From an uncultured Treponema sp. (GTDB lineage Bacteria; Spirochaetota; Spirochaetia; Treponematales; Treponemataceae): a stretch of 6,788 nt of DNA. Every line of letters begins with the position of its first letter. The stretch's first letter is position 1. Below the pieces are notes generated by a model that was not told the origin of the DNA, did no database searches, and saw only the letters and a program-made list of their open reading frames with translations. Below, one piece after another: positions 1-5,934 of the stretch. A program made the position numbers and the translations under genes. The stretch lies in the NCBI GenBank assembly GCA_937900125.1, contig CALCEK010000258.1:1-6788 (forward strand), given 5' to 3'.

Positions 1-476
1 TCTTTTGCGCTGGTATTCCAAGCGTTGATACTTCCGGAATTGTAAACATTCGACATTTTCAAATAATTTTCAACGTCGCCGACAATCCCGCCGACATATT
101 CATTTCCGGCATAAGAAATTTTACCGGTGTTGTAAATCGTCAAAGCATTGGCATTGTCGGAGGTACCGCCCAAAATCATCGCGTAATAACTCAAAGCCAT
201 GATTCCGCCGGCAGAATTTGCTCCGGAATTTGTGCCGGTCAAATCTCCGGTATTGTAAACGGTTCCCGTCAAGGTCAATTCACCGAGCGAACGACCGATA
301 AGCCCGGCAAGATAACCGGTGCCGTTATATTTTATGTTGCCCGTATTGTAAACATTTGTAAAAGTTCCGTCCGCCCAAACATAACCGACAATTCCGGCGG
401 CTCCGTAATTTGTCCGATTTACGGTCGTAACCACACCCGAAGCATCAATATCTGCCTCATTGTAAACATCCGTCAA
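1..476 (-). repeat. GLUG-like VYNTG repeat region, at least five units
   Basis: Read on the minus strand, the core V/I-Y-N occurs five times, encoded by plus-strand attgtaaac or a close variant at 39-47, 129-137, 252-260, 345-353 and 459-467. The intervals are 90, 123, 93 and 114 bases, all multiples of three, so units are 30 to 41 residues. The units read VYNEADI, VYNTGNI, VYNTGDL, IYNTGKI and VYNSGSI. Most are followed by a Gly-rich segment such as AAGIVGYV, LAGLIGRS or VGGIVGDV. This resembles the GLUG motif found in right-handed beta-helix surface proteins and adhesins (family knowledge). The units are diverged at DNA level, so this is a protein repeat rather than a recent tandem duplication. 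The array continues beyond the left edge. Confidence 0.8.
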
Positions 477-1334
477 AAAAATTTTTACAATATCTTTTTT
501 TGGAATATTAAGTTTTACTTCATATTCAGAATTGTGTGTTAGGATTTTTGAAATGGAGGCGAAAACATTTGCATTTTTCATTTTTAACAATTCTGAAAGC
601 ATTAAAGAAAACGCTTGGCGATTTATTTCAATCGAATCATTTTGTTTTAAAATAAAGTCAAACACCTCGTTCCATTCTTGGACAAAAAATAAAGATGTTG
701 CAAGCGAACAAAAATCAACTATAAAATCTTGAACATATTGTTTGGGAATTTCTACAAATTTTGGTTTTACAGAAAAATCATTTTCCTTTATTGCAGAAGA
801 AAATCTTTTTAAAGCCGCATAATAATCGAGCAAACAAAATTGTTTTAAAATTAAAACAGAAGTGTACAAATCGTTTATCCGAGAAACTTCTTCAAGGGAA
901 AATGTATCTTTTAAAATAGCAAATTTTTCTTTTCCGTCTTCAGCCAATGTGGCAAGCGGCATTTTTTCTGCAAAACTTCGTATGGAATCCGAAGAAAAAT
1001 ATTCAATTAACTCTAACTGCTCCTCGCTTAAGTTTGCATTTAATATTTTTTTTGCAAAAACGTCATCTCGGGTGTCTTCAAGAAAAAATTCCCTAAGCGG
1101 ATAAATTGTTTTGTACACATTCCAAATAAAATGCGCAAAACTTGCGGACACAGTACCCTTTGTTAAATTGCAAAATTTATACTTATTTTTGTATAGTTCT
1201 TTGTTAAGGCGAGCTAATTCTCTTCGTTCACTATCAGAAGAATCAAGTCCAAAAAGGAATTCTATTGCAAGTTGCCAAAAAGGTACGGCTTCTGATTTTC
1301 GCTTTGAAACTGGAACTTGTGGATTATCTTTCAT
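1..1334 (-). CDS. Partial ORF: spirochaete DUF5312-like N-terminal region joined in frame to GLUG-like repeats
   Basis: The ORF opens with ATG at 1334 (MKDNPQVPVSKRK), 41 bases after the ruvC stop, and stays open to the left edge (444 codons seen). No earlier ATG, GTG or TTG lies in this frame after the TAA near 1390, which fixes the start. Residues 1 to about 285 are helix-rich, with acidic and aromatic stretches (around SEEQLELIEYFSSDS and QEWNEVFDFILKQND), no signal peptide and no membrane segment. They resemble spirochaete proteins of unknown function, probably DUF5312; that name is from memory and unverified. From about residue 287 the protein becomes Gly/Asn/Thr-rich repeats with VYNTG and GGIVG motifs, typical of extracellular beta-helix GLUG proteins. 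A cytoplasmic-looking head on a surface-type tail is odd, and base composition changes at the same place. The frame is certain; whether it is one natural gene is not. The C-terminus is outside the window. Confidence 0.65.
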   Translation of the reverse strand, partial: MKDNPQVPVSKRKSEAVPFWQLAIEFLFGLDSSDSERRELARLNKELYKNKYKFCNLTKGTVSASFAHFIWNVYKTIYPLREFFLEDTRDDVFAKKILNANLSEEQLELIEYFSSDSIRSFAEKMPLATLAEDGKEKFAILKDTFSLEEVSRINDLYTSVLILKQFCLLDYYAALKRFSSAIKENDFSVKPKFVEIPKQYVQDFIVDFCSLATSLFFVQEWNEVFDFILKQNDSIEINRQAFSLMLSELLKMKNANVFASISKILTHNSEYEVKLNIPKKDIVKIFLTDVYNEADIDASGVVTTVNRTNYGAAGIVGYVWADGTFTNVYNTGNIKYNGTGYLAGLIGRSLGELTLTGTVYNTGDLTGTNSGANSAGGIMALSYYAMILGGTSDNANALTIYNTGKISYAGNEYVGGIVGDVENYLKMSNVYNSGSINAWNTSAK

Positions 1335-1340
1335 TTTTCT

Positions 1341-1369
1341 AGTATGAACTACTTTTTTATCTAAGTCAA
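1341..1369 (-). promoter_or_regulatory. Probable sigma70-type promoter of the leftmost ORF, leaderless
   Basis: On the minus strand, TTGACT (1369-1364, 5/6 to consensus) is followed by a 17-base spacer and CATACT (1346-1341, 4/6). Only AGAAAA separates the -10 box from the ATG at 1334, so transcription would start at or next to the start codon. No Shine-Dalgarno sequence precedes this ATG, which agrees with a leaderless mRNA. The -35 box overlaps the last codons and stop region of ruvC. Read-through from ruvC could also supply transcript. Confidence 0.5.
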
Positions 1370-1375
1370 GAACGG

Positions 1376-1858
1376 CTATTTTTGCGGATTAGTGTGAATG
1401 TGAGTTATCGCTCCCGCAAGTGCGTCAGCGGCATGGTCAGGTTTCGGCTCGGTTTTTAGATTCAATAGGATTTTAACATAAAGCTCCACAGTTTTTTTGT
1501 CCGCAGAAGAAGAACCTGTAACGCTTGTTTTAATTTGATTTGGAGTGTAAAACGAAAGCGGAATTCCCATCTCCGCAAGGCACAATGTTAAAACACCCTT
1601 TGCCTCTGCAACCGCAAGCGCACTTGACGCATTCCGAGAAAAATAAAGCGTTTCCATTTCTGCTTCATTCGGCTGAAACTCGTCTAAAATGGCATAAAAA
1701 CGCCTATAAATAGAAAGCAAGCGCAAACTATGGTCGTCAGAACTTGTTGTTTCTATTACACCATAACTTACTAACGACAATTTTCCATTTTCACTGTCAA
1801 TAATTCCAAACCCCGTATGTGCTAAACCTGGGTCAATTCCGATAATTCTTTTTTTCAT
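1376..1858 (-). CDS. ruvC: Crossover junction endodeoxyribonuclease RuvC
   Basis: RuvC is the dimeric Holliday-junction resolvase that cuts recombination intermediates after RuvAB branch migration. The 160 residues match the family length. It starts with the RNase H-like strand IIGIDPGLAHTGFG (catalytic Asp9), has the EMETLYFSRNASSAL motif (catalytic Glu69, with the conserved F-x-x-N-x-x-SAL around it), then AEAKGV, and ends with PDHAADALAGAITH. There His142 and Asp145 fill the last two metal-binding positions. His in place of the E. coli Asp138 is a known variant, as in the Thermus enzyme. GGAG at 1871-1868 lies 9 bases before the ATG. ruvC follows yebC on the same strand, a common bacterial pairing; ruvA and ruvB are not in this window. 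The stop (1376-1378) lies 41 bases before the next ORF. Confidence 0.97.
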   Translation of the reverse strand: MKKRIIGIDPGLAHTGFGIIDSENGKLSLVSYGVIETTSSDDHSLRLLSIYRRFYAILDEFQPNEAEMETLYFSRNASSALAVAEAKGVLTLCLAEMGIPLSFYTPNQIKTSVTGSSSADKKTVELYVKILLNLKTEPKPDHAADALAGAITHIHTNPQK

Positions 1859-1942
1859 AAAAAAACACTCCGCAAAAAACGAAGCGTCTTAGAATTTGCT
1901 TAGTATGCCGAAAAATATTCTCCGCCCACCTTAAACACAAGC

Positions 1943-1981
1943 AGTCGAAATGAACGGACTAATAACTCGCGCATTTCGACT
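1943..1981. repeat. Perfect 10-base inverted repeat between yebC and ruvC
   Basis: agtcgaaatg at 1943-1952 is exactly complementary to catttcgact at 1972-1981, with a 19-base loop. After a one-base bulge two further G-C pairs are possible on the outer side. No T-run follows on either strand, so it is unlikely to be an intrinsic terminator. It could be an RNA stem in the yebC-ruvC transcript, or a widely spaced protein-binding site. Confidence 0.7.
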
Positions 1982-1998
1982 AGCAATGCCTGTCGTTC

Positions 1999-2025
1999 AA
2001 ATGTGCAAAAAACAGCACACTTTTT
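1999..2025 (+). terminator. Hairpin with T-tract, possible terminator on the plus strand
   Basis: tgtgc (2002-2006) pairs with gcaca (2015-2019) around an 8-base loop. On the plus strand one unpaired base then five Ts follow (2021-2025), which has the form of a weak intrinsic terminator, but no plus-strand gene is seen upstream. On the minus strand the same sequence makes an 8-base stem (2022-2015 with 2006-1999, including one G-U pair) 22 bases after the yebC stop, without a following U-tract. It may instead protect or end the yebC transcript. Confidence 0.35.
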
Positions 2026-2044
2026 ATACCCTCCTAAGATTTTT

Positions 2045-2794
2045 TTACACTACACTGTCTGGGTCAAAATCTTCTGGGAATTCAACTGTTGTGTAAACAT
2101 TTTGAACGTCTTCATCTTCTTCAAGTTTGTTGATAAGTTTCTGAACTTTTTTGGCAGTTTCTGCGTCAACTGCGGTGTAAGCCTGTGGAACCATAGAAAT
2201 CTCAGCCGAAAGAGATTCATATTCTTTTCCCTGAAGAACTTCAAGAACTTTGTCAAATGCAGATGGGTCTGTTGAAACTGTAATAACTCCATCTTCATTT
2301 ACAATGTCATCAGCTCCTGCGTCAAGGGCAACTTCCATAATTTCATCTTCGCTTACTTTTTCCGCATCGTATTCAATAATTCCTTTGCGGTCAAACATTC
2401 TGCTTACAGAACCTGTTGTTCCTAAATTTCCGCCATTTTTTGAAAAATAATTGCGAACATTTGCTGCAGCACGATTTTTGTTATCGGTTAAAACTTCAAC
2501 AAGAACGGCAACTCCGCCTGGTGCATATCCTTCGTAAACAAGTTCTTCGTAACTTGCAGCACCAGTTTCGCCCGTTCCCTTTTTGATTGCGCGTTCAATG
2601 TTATCTTTTGGCATAGAAGCCGCACGTGCTTTAAGAATTGCTGTACGCAAACGAGGGTTAGAAGCTGGGTCGCCACCGCCCATTTTTGCTGCGATTGAAA
2701 TTTCTTTTATGAATTTTGTGAACATTTGTCCACGTTTTGCATCGGCAATACCCTTTGCGTGTTTAATGGTTGACCATTTACTATGTCCTGACAT
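2045..2794 (-). CDS. yebC: YebC/PmpR family DNA-binding regulatory or translation factor
   Basis: The 249 residues match the usual length and three-domain pattern. The N-terminus MSGHSKWSTIKHAKGIADAKRG is the family signature, followed by FTKFIKEI, GGGDPASNPRLRTAI, MPKDNIERAIKKGTG, YEGYAPGGVAVLVEVLTDNKNRAAANVR, and an acidic C-terminal alpha/beta domain ending EFPEDFDPDSVV. Family members were described as transcription regulators; the YebC of Borrelia has been linked to control of vlsE antigenic variation, and YebC homologues elsewhere have been linked to relief of ribosome stalling at prolines. Which role applies here cannot be read from sequence. The start is fixed by the signature and by AGGAG at 2805-2801, 6 bases before ATG. 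It has its own promoter (2828-2857) and precedes ruvC on the same strand. Confidence 0.97.
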   Translation of the reverse strand: MSGHSKWSTIKHAKGIADAKRGQMFTKFIKEISIAAKMGGGDPASNPRLRTAILKARAASMPKDNIERAIKKGTGETGAASYEELVYEGYAPGGVAVLVEVLTDNKNRAAANVRNYFSKNGGNLGTTGSVSRMFDRKGIIEYDAEKVSEDEIMEVALDAGADDIVNEDGVITVSTDPSAFDKVLEVLQGKEYESLSAEISMVPQAYTAVDAETAKKVQKLINKLEEDEDVQNVYTTVEFPEDFDPDSVV

Positions 2795-2800
2795 TAGGAA

Positions 2801-2805
2801 CTCCT
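2801..2805 (-). promoter_or_regulatory. Shine-Dalgarno sequence of yebC
   Basis: AGGAG on the minus strand lies 6 bases before the ATG at 2794. It is the clearest ribosome binding site among the minus-strand genes and confirms the yebC start. Confidence 0.85.
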
Positions 2806-2827
2806 CTAAAAAATCGAATTACAATCT

Positions 2828-2857
2828 AAGATAACACAAAAAAGCGTTATGTGTCAA
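2828..2857 (-). promoter_or_regulatory. Sigma70-type promoter of yebC with an inverted repeat in the spacer
   Basis: On the minus strand a perfect TTGACA (2857-2852) is followed by an 18-base spacer and TATCTT (2833-2828, 4/6). Transcription would start near 2821, giving a leader of roughly 27 bases that contains the AGGAG. Within the promoter, minus-strand ATAACGC (2850-2844) and GTGTTAT (2837-2831) form a 7-base inverted repeat (one G-T) around TTTTTT. It fills the spacer and covers part of the -10 box, so it could be an operator. No intrinsic terminator is visible between the upstream gene's stop (2887) and this promoter, so read-through is also possible. Confidence 0.65.
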
Positions 2858-2886
2858 TTCCCCCACTCAAGATGCAACAGAAGGCT

Positions 2887-5226
2887 TTAGTTACCAAAAA
2901 GACCTTTTAAGGCATTTGTTGCCTTTTTTGTTAGGTCGGAAGCAGCATTTGCGGCATCTTGATTTCCGCCTGTCGCTTGTTTTACAGCGTCGCTTACGGT
3001 ATTTACAACTTGCGTTTCTACTTGATTTACGGCCTGTTCTGCCGCGCTAGAAATGTAGTTTTCAAGCTCAGAGCGTTTTTTATCAAGAATTTTTTGTAAA
3101 TCAGAAAGGCGCATATCTTGCACATTGATTTCTTCTTCAATTCCAAGAAATTCGCGCGTTTTTACCATAACTTCGTTTGTTGAAGAATTTAAAAGAGCGT
3201 TTATTTGTTCAAGAGCCGCCTCTTTTGCATCGTTTCCAATGCTCAATATAACAGCACGAAGCGCGGTAACAAATTGGTCTGCAAAATTCCCGTCCAAATT
3301 CAGAAAAACACCGCTATTTGTTTGATATCCAACTTTGTATCCCATTTTTAAGTTAGAAACCGAAGCTAAAGCCACGTTGTAATATTTAGAAATTATTTCA
3401 TTTTCAAATCCGTCAGATGAAAGTGTTAAAGGATTTATAGAAAGATTTCCTCCCGCAGTAAAACCAGAACTTCCCGCAGTTCCGCTTAAAGAAATGGTCG
3501 TAACACCTTTTACAGAAGGAACTCCGCTTTTTACAGCGATTTTACCTCCGTCAATGCTTGTTTGAAAACCGCTACCTGTGTAATCCGCAGAAATAAGCGG
3601 TGCAGTGCTTTTTGACCGCGCATCTACAACCAAAGAAGCATTGTGGTCAACTCCACTGTAAGAAAAAAAGCCCGAAATATTCATCGGTTTGTTACGAACA
3701 TCTTGGTCATTTGTAATTTCCGAAATTTCCGCCTTAAAATTTTCGCCGGAAGCAAGAACGTGTTCAATCAAAAATGCAGGATTTTGTTTTGTGTACCAAA
3801 AAGTAGTTCCTGCCAAACGCTCACGAGTTTGTTTTTTTTCTTTTTTTGACTTTTCCTTTTTGGGTTTTTCAGAAGAACCAGCATTTTCTTTTAGTTGAAC
3901 AGCGTATCCAATTCCTTGTTGTACATAGGGATAATATTTTCCGAGCATATCATAGCCCACTGTGTCAAGAGCGGTTTCAAAAAGTTTATCCGCATTTTTT
4001 ACAGTGTCTACCATATTATGCACTGTTTTTGTAGCAAAATTTATGTCGCTTTCGGCAGCATCTTTAATTTCAAGGGCGATTTTTTGAACTCCCACCGCAT
4101 CCTGATGAACCTCATCAACGACATCTTCCATTGTGTCCTTTAATTCAATTCCCAGCTGAATTGTGTTATTGATTTTTTCAAGCTCCGCTTTTAGCGTTTT
4201 TAAGTCTTCTGGACTTTTTACATTAAATGCGTTTACGTTAAAATTTTGAAACTCCTGCACACTTGTTGCAAAAGTGTTTACGGTTTGTTCAAGTTCTGCA
4301 GGTTTTTGCTGATATTTTGTAATTAAAGCTTCAGCCTTTTTTTGCGCCTCAAGAGCGGCATCTGGCGTGTGTATTTGTGACAATAAATTTTCCACAATTG
4401 ATTCTGGGTCTGTGCCACCAAGAATGTCCGCCGCCATTTTTTCAAGGTCAGAAAGTGCCGTCTGAGATTTTGACTTTAAACTTTTTACAAATTCACTTTC
4501 TTCGCTTTCTGATTTTTCCTTTTTCTTTTTTTCTGGAAGTGCGCAACTTGTTGTTCGTTTTGTGTTAAACGCCATTCCAGAAACTTCAAGATTTTCCGCA
4601 TCAAATTTGCCACGAAGAGCTTGAACCAAATTAAAATCAAGGTCAATCGTCTGAATTTCAAAAAGATTTCGCATTACAGAATTTTTGTTTCCAACAGCAA
4701 GCCCTTTTACCGTAAGCGACGCACCGAAAATCTTAAAATCAACTGAAGAAATTTCAGTTTTCGCGCCAAAAGCCGCTTCTCCACCTGCAATAAGAGCCTT
4801 TTTTACAAGCGGATTTTTAAAAGTCGTTACAACAAAAACAAGTGCAAAAATCGCCACAACAACGGCAATCAGCGGAACTAATTTTACCCTACCTTTTTGA
4901 GATTTTATCTCTTTTGCAAGCATTTTGTACCGCGCAAGTTCCTTTTTTGTAAAAACCAAATCTTGCGGAACTGCAAAAAAATCGGGCTTTTTTGGATTTG
5001 CCCCTTTTACAAACAATTTTTCAATAAGGGCTTTGTCTTCTGCAATGTAGATTTTTTTTAAAAGCTTTTTGTTAAATTTTTTTTCGGAATAGGATTTTTT
5101 TAAGATTCCAGGCAATTTTTTTGCGGGAAAAGTGCGTACTTCTTTGCCCGTAGTTGTAGAAACTTCTTTGTTCTTTATTTCTTGCAATGATTTTTCGTCT
5201 TTTGAGTTTTTCTCTTTTTTTGCCAT
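2887..5226 (-). CDS. TIGR03545-like membrane-anchored protein, AsmA-like N-terminal region
   Basis: The function is unknown. The 779-residue protein has a Lys-rich cytoplasmic N-terminus (1-113), one membrane segment at about 114-135 (VKLVPLIAVVVAIFALVFVV), then beta-rich sequence (about 155-222, TEISSVDFKIFGASLTVKGLAV and FDAENLEVSGMAF). That order resembles AsmA-like envelope proteins (inference). A charged, helical, probably coiled-coil region spans about 235-445, with Lys-rich linkers at 232-241 and 454-468. A beta-rich part follows (about 475-655), then a helical C-terminus (about 660-779). The bulk should lie in the periplasm. The family is recalled as occurring in bacteria with outer membranes, often beside TIGR03546, which is the gene 2 bases upstream. 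ATG at 5226 is chosen because AAGGA lies 8 bases before it; extending to 5391 in the same frame would bury it in the upstream gene. Confidence 0.85.
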   Translation of the reverse strand: MAKKEKNSKDEKSLQEIKNKEVSTTTGKEVRTFPAKKLPGILKKSYSEKKFNKKLLKKIYIAEDKALIEKLFVKGANPKKPDFFAVPQDLVFTKKELARYKMLAKEIKSQKGRVKLVPLIAVVVAIFALVFVVTTFKNPLVKKALIAGGEAAFGAKTEISSVDFKIFGASLTVKGLAVGNKNSVMRNLFEIQTIDLDFNLVQALRGKFDAENLEVSGMAFNTKRTTSCALPEKKKKEKSESEESEFVKSLKSKSQTALSDLEKMAADILGGTDPESIVENLLSQIHTPDAALEAQKKAEALITKYQQKPAELEQTVNTFATSVQEFQNFNVNAFNVKSPEDLKTLKAELEKINNTIQLGIELKDTMEDVVDEVHQDAVGVQKIALEIKDAAESDINFATKTVHNMVDTVKNADKLFETALDTVGYDMLGKYYPYVQQGIGYAVQLKENAGSSEKPKKEKSKKEKKQTRERLAGTTFWYTKQNPAFLIEHVLASGENFKAEISEITNDQDVRNKPMNISGFFSYSGVDHNASLVVDARSKSTAPLISADYTGSGFQTSIDGGKIAVKSGVPSVKGVTTISLSGTAGSSGFTAGGNLSINPLTLSSDGFENEIISKYYNVALASVSNLKMGYKVGYQTNSGVFLNLDGNFADQFVTALRAVILSIGNDAKEAALEQINALLNSSTNEVMVKTREFLGIEEEINVQDMRLSDLQKILDKKRSELENYISSAAEQAVNQVETQVVNTVSDAVKQATGGNQDAANAASDLTKKATNALKGLFGN

Positions 5227-5228
5227 AG

Positions 5229-5741
5229 TTAGTTTCCTTGTGCCATAGAAATTAATTTTTGAATCAGAGGAATTTGACGCATTATATTTGCGAGTTTTGA
5301 TTTTCTGATTCCGTCCGCAAGATATTTTCTCCACAAAAATACCAAAAGTCGTGCTATAGCGTAAAACGGAATGTAAGCACAAAGCGAACAAATAAGGCTT
5401 CCCATAACAACCGTGTTGTTAAATTTTGTAAAAGCGACAAACGGAATATTCAACAATTTTATGTAGGTCGGAATAAGGGATTCCTGTGTTAACACCCAGT
5501 ATCCAACGCTATCAAAATATGGGTCAAGCAAAGGCGTTAAAAGTGCCGCAACAAGGAGCGTAAGAGTAAGCGTTGCCCTCTGAATCCGCAAGAAAAAAAT
5601 CAAAACAAATAAAATGTACCATAAAAGATTTGTTTTCGGCATAAATCCTAGCAACATTCCGCAAGCAAAGGCATGAGCAATTTCGCCAGGTGCCCTATTT
5701 GAACTAAGAGCCGAAAGTAATTTAGAAAGTGCTTGTAACAT
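5229..5741 (-). CDS. TIGR03546-like integral membrane protein (DUF2062-related)
   Basis: The function is unknown. The 170 residues contain the signature RAPGEIAHAFACGMLLGFMPKTN (about 17-38), which resembles the P-x-x-IA-x-x-FA-x-G-x-x-x-GF-x-P motif of DUF2062 membrane proteins. Hydrophobic segments lie at about 38-52, 57-73 and 110-136, and the C-terminus is basic (138-166). It is probably an inner-membrane protein. TIGR03546 members are recalled as usually paired with TIGR03545, and that is the next gene here, starting 2 bases after this stop. The ATG at 5741 is needed to include the signature; no Shine-Dalgarno sequence precedes it, and a TATAAT box ends 6 bases upstream, so the mRNA is probably leaderless. 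The pair probably works as one envelope complex (inference). Confidence 0.85.
   Translation of the reverse strand: MLQALSKLLSALSSNRAPGEIAHAFACGMLLGFMPKTNLLWYILFVLIFFLRIQRATLTLTLLVAALLTPLLDPYFDSVGYWVLTQESLIPTYIKLLNIPFVAFTKFNNTVVMGSLICSLCAYIPFYAIARLLVFLWRKYLADGIRKSKLANIMRQIPLIQKLISMAQGN
5235..5239 (-). promoter_or_regulatory. Shine-Dalgarno sequence fixing the start of the TIGR03545-like gene
   Basis: AAGGA on the minus strand, inside the last codons of the upstream TIGR03546-like gene, lies 8 bases before the ATG at 5226. With a 2-base gap between stop and start, it points to translational coupling of the two genes and argues against the longer in-frame start at 5391. Confidence 0.75.
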
Positions 5742-5747
5742 AAAAAC

Positions 5748-5756
5748 ATTATATCA
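5748..5756 (-). promoter_or_regulatory. Extended -10 promoter of the TIGR03546-TIGR03545 pair, leaderless
   Basis: On the minus strand TGATATAAT (5756-5748) is a perfect TATAAT with the TGn extension. Six bases (GTTTTT) separate it from the ATG at 5741, so the transcript would begin at the start codon. The -35 position (TAGAAT, 5776-5771, 17-base spacer) is poor, which is usual for extended -10 promoters. The absence of a Shine-Dalgarno sequence agrees with leaderless translation. Confidence 0.65.
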
Positions 5757-5832
5757 CTATCTTGACTTTTATTCTAGGAAAATTTGTCATTTATAGGAAA
5801 TGCGTTTTTGCGTGTACAAATTATCGCAATAC

Positions 5833-5861
5833 TTGCACAAGATTGTTTTATTTGATAAAAT
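5833..5861 (+). promoter_or_regulatory. Probable extended -10 promoter of the PUR-domain gene
   Basis: TTGCAC (5833-5838, weak -35) is followed by a 17-base spacer ending in TGA and TAAAAT (5856-5861, 5/6). The TG at 5853-5854 gives an extended -10. Transcription would start near 5868, leaving a leader of about 67 bases with a good ribosome binding site. The rest of the divergent region (5742-5934) shows only AT-rich sequence and a second possible -35, TTGACT at 5762-5767, without a matching -10. Confidence 0.5.
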
Positions 5862-5921
5862 TCAATTCTATCTTTTGGACTTGTTTAGAAACTTTAGGTT
5901 TCAAATGAGTCATCATTTTAT

Positions 5922-5930
5922 AAGGAAGGA
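5922..5930 (+). promoter_or_regulatory. Ribosome binding site fixing the PUR-domain gene start
   Basis: aaggaagga lies 4 bases before the ATG at 5935 and contains two AAGGA copies, the first spaced 8 bases away. The same frame is open back to an ATG at 5800, but those 45 residues have no ribosome binding site, look like translated intergenic sequence, and would overlap the proposed promoter. Confidence 0.8.
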
Positions 5931-5934
5931 AATT

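Larger units (their letters stand above)
1859..2044. other. yebC-ruvC intergenic spacer with two hairpins and an orphan ribosome binding site
   Basis: This 186-base spacer has no convincing gene but more structure than expected. It holds a perfect 10-base inverted repeat (1943-1952 and 1972-1981), a second hairpin just after yebC (1999-2022), and a strong AGGAGG on the minus strand at 2035-2030. Nine bases after AGGAGG a GTG opens only seven codons (VCCFLHI, stop at 1999-1997). A 24-codon ORF from the ATG at 1974 to a TAA at 1902-1900 has no ribosome binding site. The region could be the 3' end of yebC mRNA plus the ruvC leader, a leader-peptide regulator, or a small RNA. No clear promoter for ruvC was found here. 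Confidence 0.5.

Noticed and set aside
532..1347. Three short plus-strand ORFs of 66 to 80 codons between 532 and 1347
   Set aside because: They lie opposite a continuous minus-strand reading frame, have Ser/Phe/Asn-rich low-complexity translations and no ribosome binding sites, and look like antisense shadows.
1900..1974. 24-codon minus-strand ORF (MRELLVRSFRLLVFKVGG...)
   Set aside because: There is no Shine-Dalgarno sequence at usable spacing, the start codon lies in a hairpin arm, and it resembles no protein I recognise.
1859..2044. tRNA gene in the yebC-ruvC spacer
   Set aside because: The 10-base inverted repeat has no accompanying D-, anticodon- and T-arms, and no GTTCRANYC-like motif is in place.
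2003..2834. Several plus- and minus-strand ORFs of 62 to 90 codons overlapping yebC
   Set aside because: All are alternative frames or antisense of the yebC coding sequence, which matches its family over its full length.
5227..5391. N-terminal extension of the TIGR03545-like protein to an ATG at 5391
   Set aside because: It would overlap the well-supported TIGR03546-like gene for 163 bases, while AAGGA and ATG at 5226 give a normal start 2 bases after that gene's stop.
5800..5934. N-terminal extension of the PUR protein to an ATG at 5800
   Set aside because: The extra residues do not look like PUR sequence, cover the likely promoter, and the strong AAGGAAGGA sits just before the ATG at 5935.
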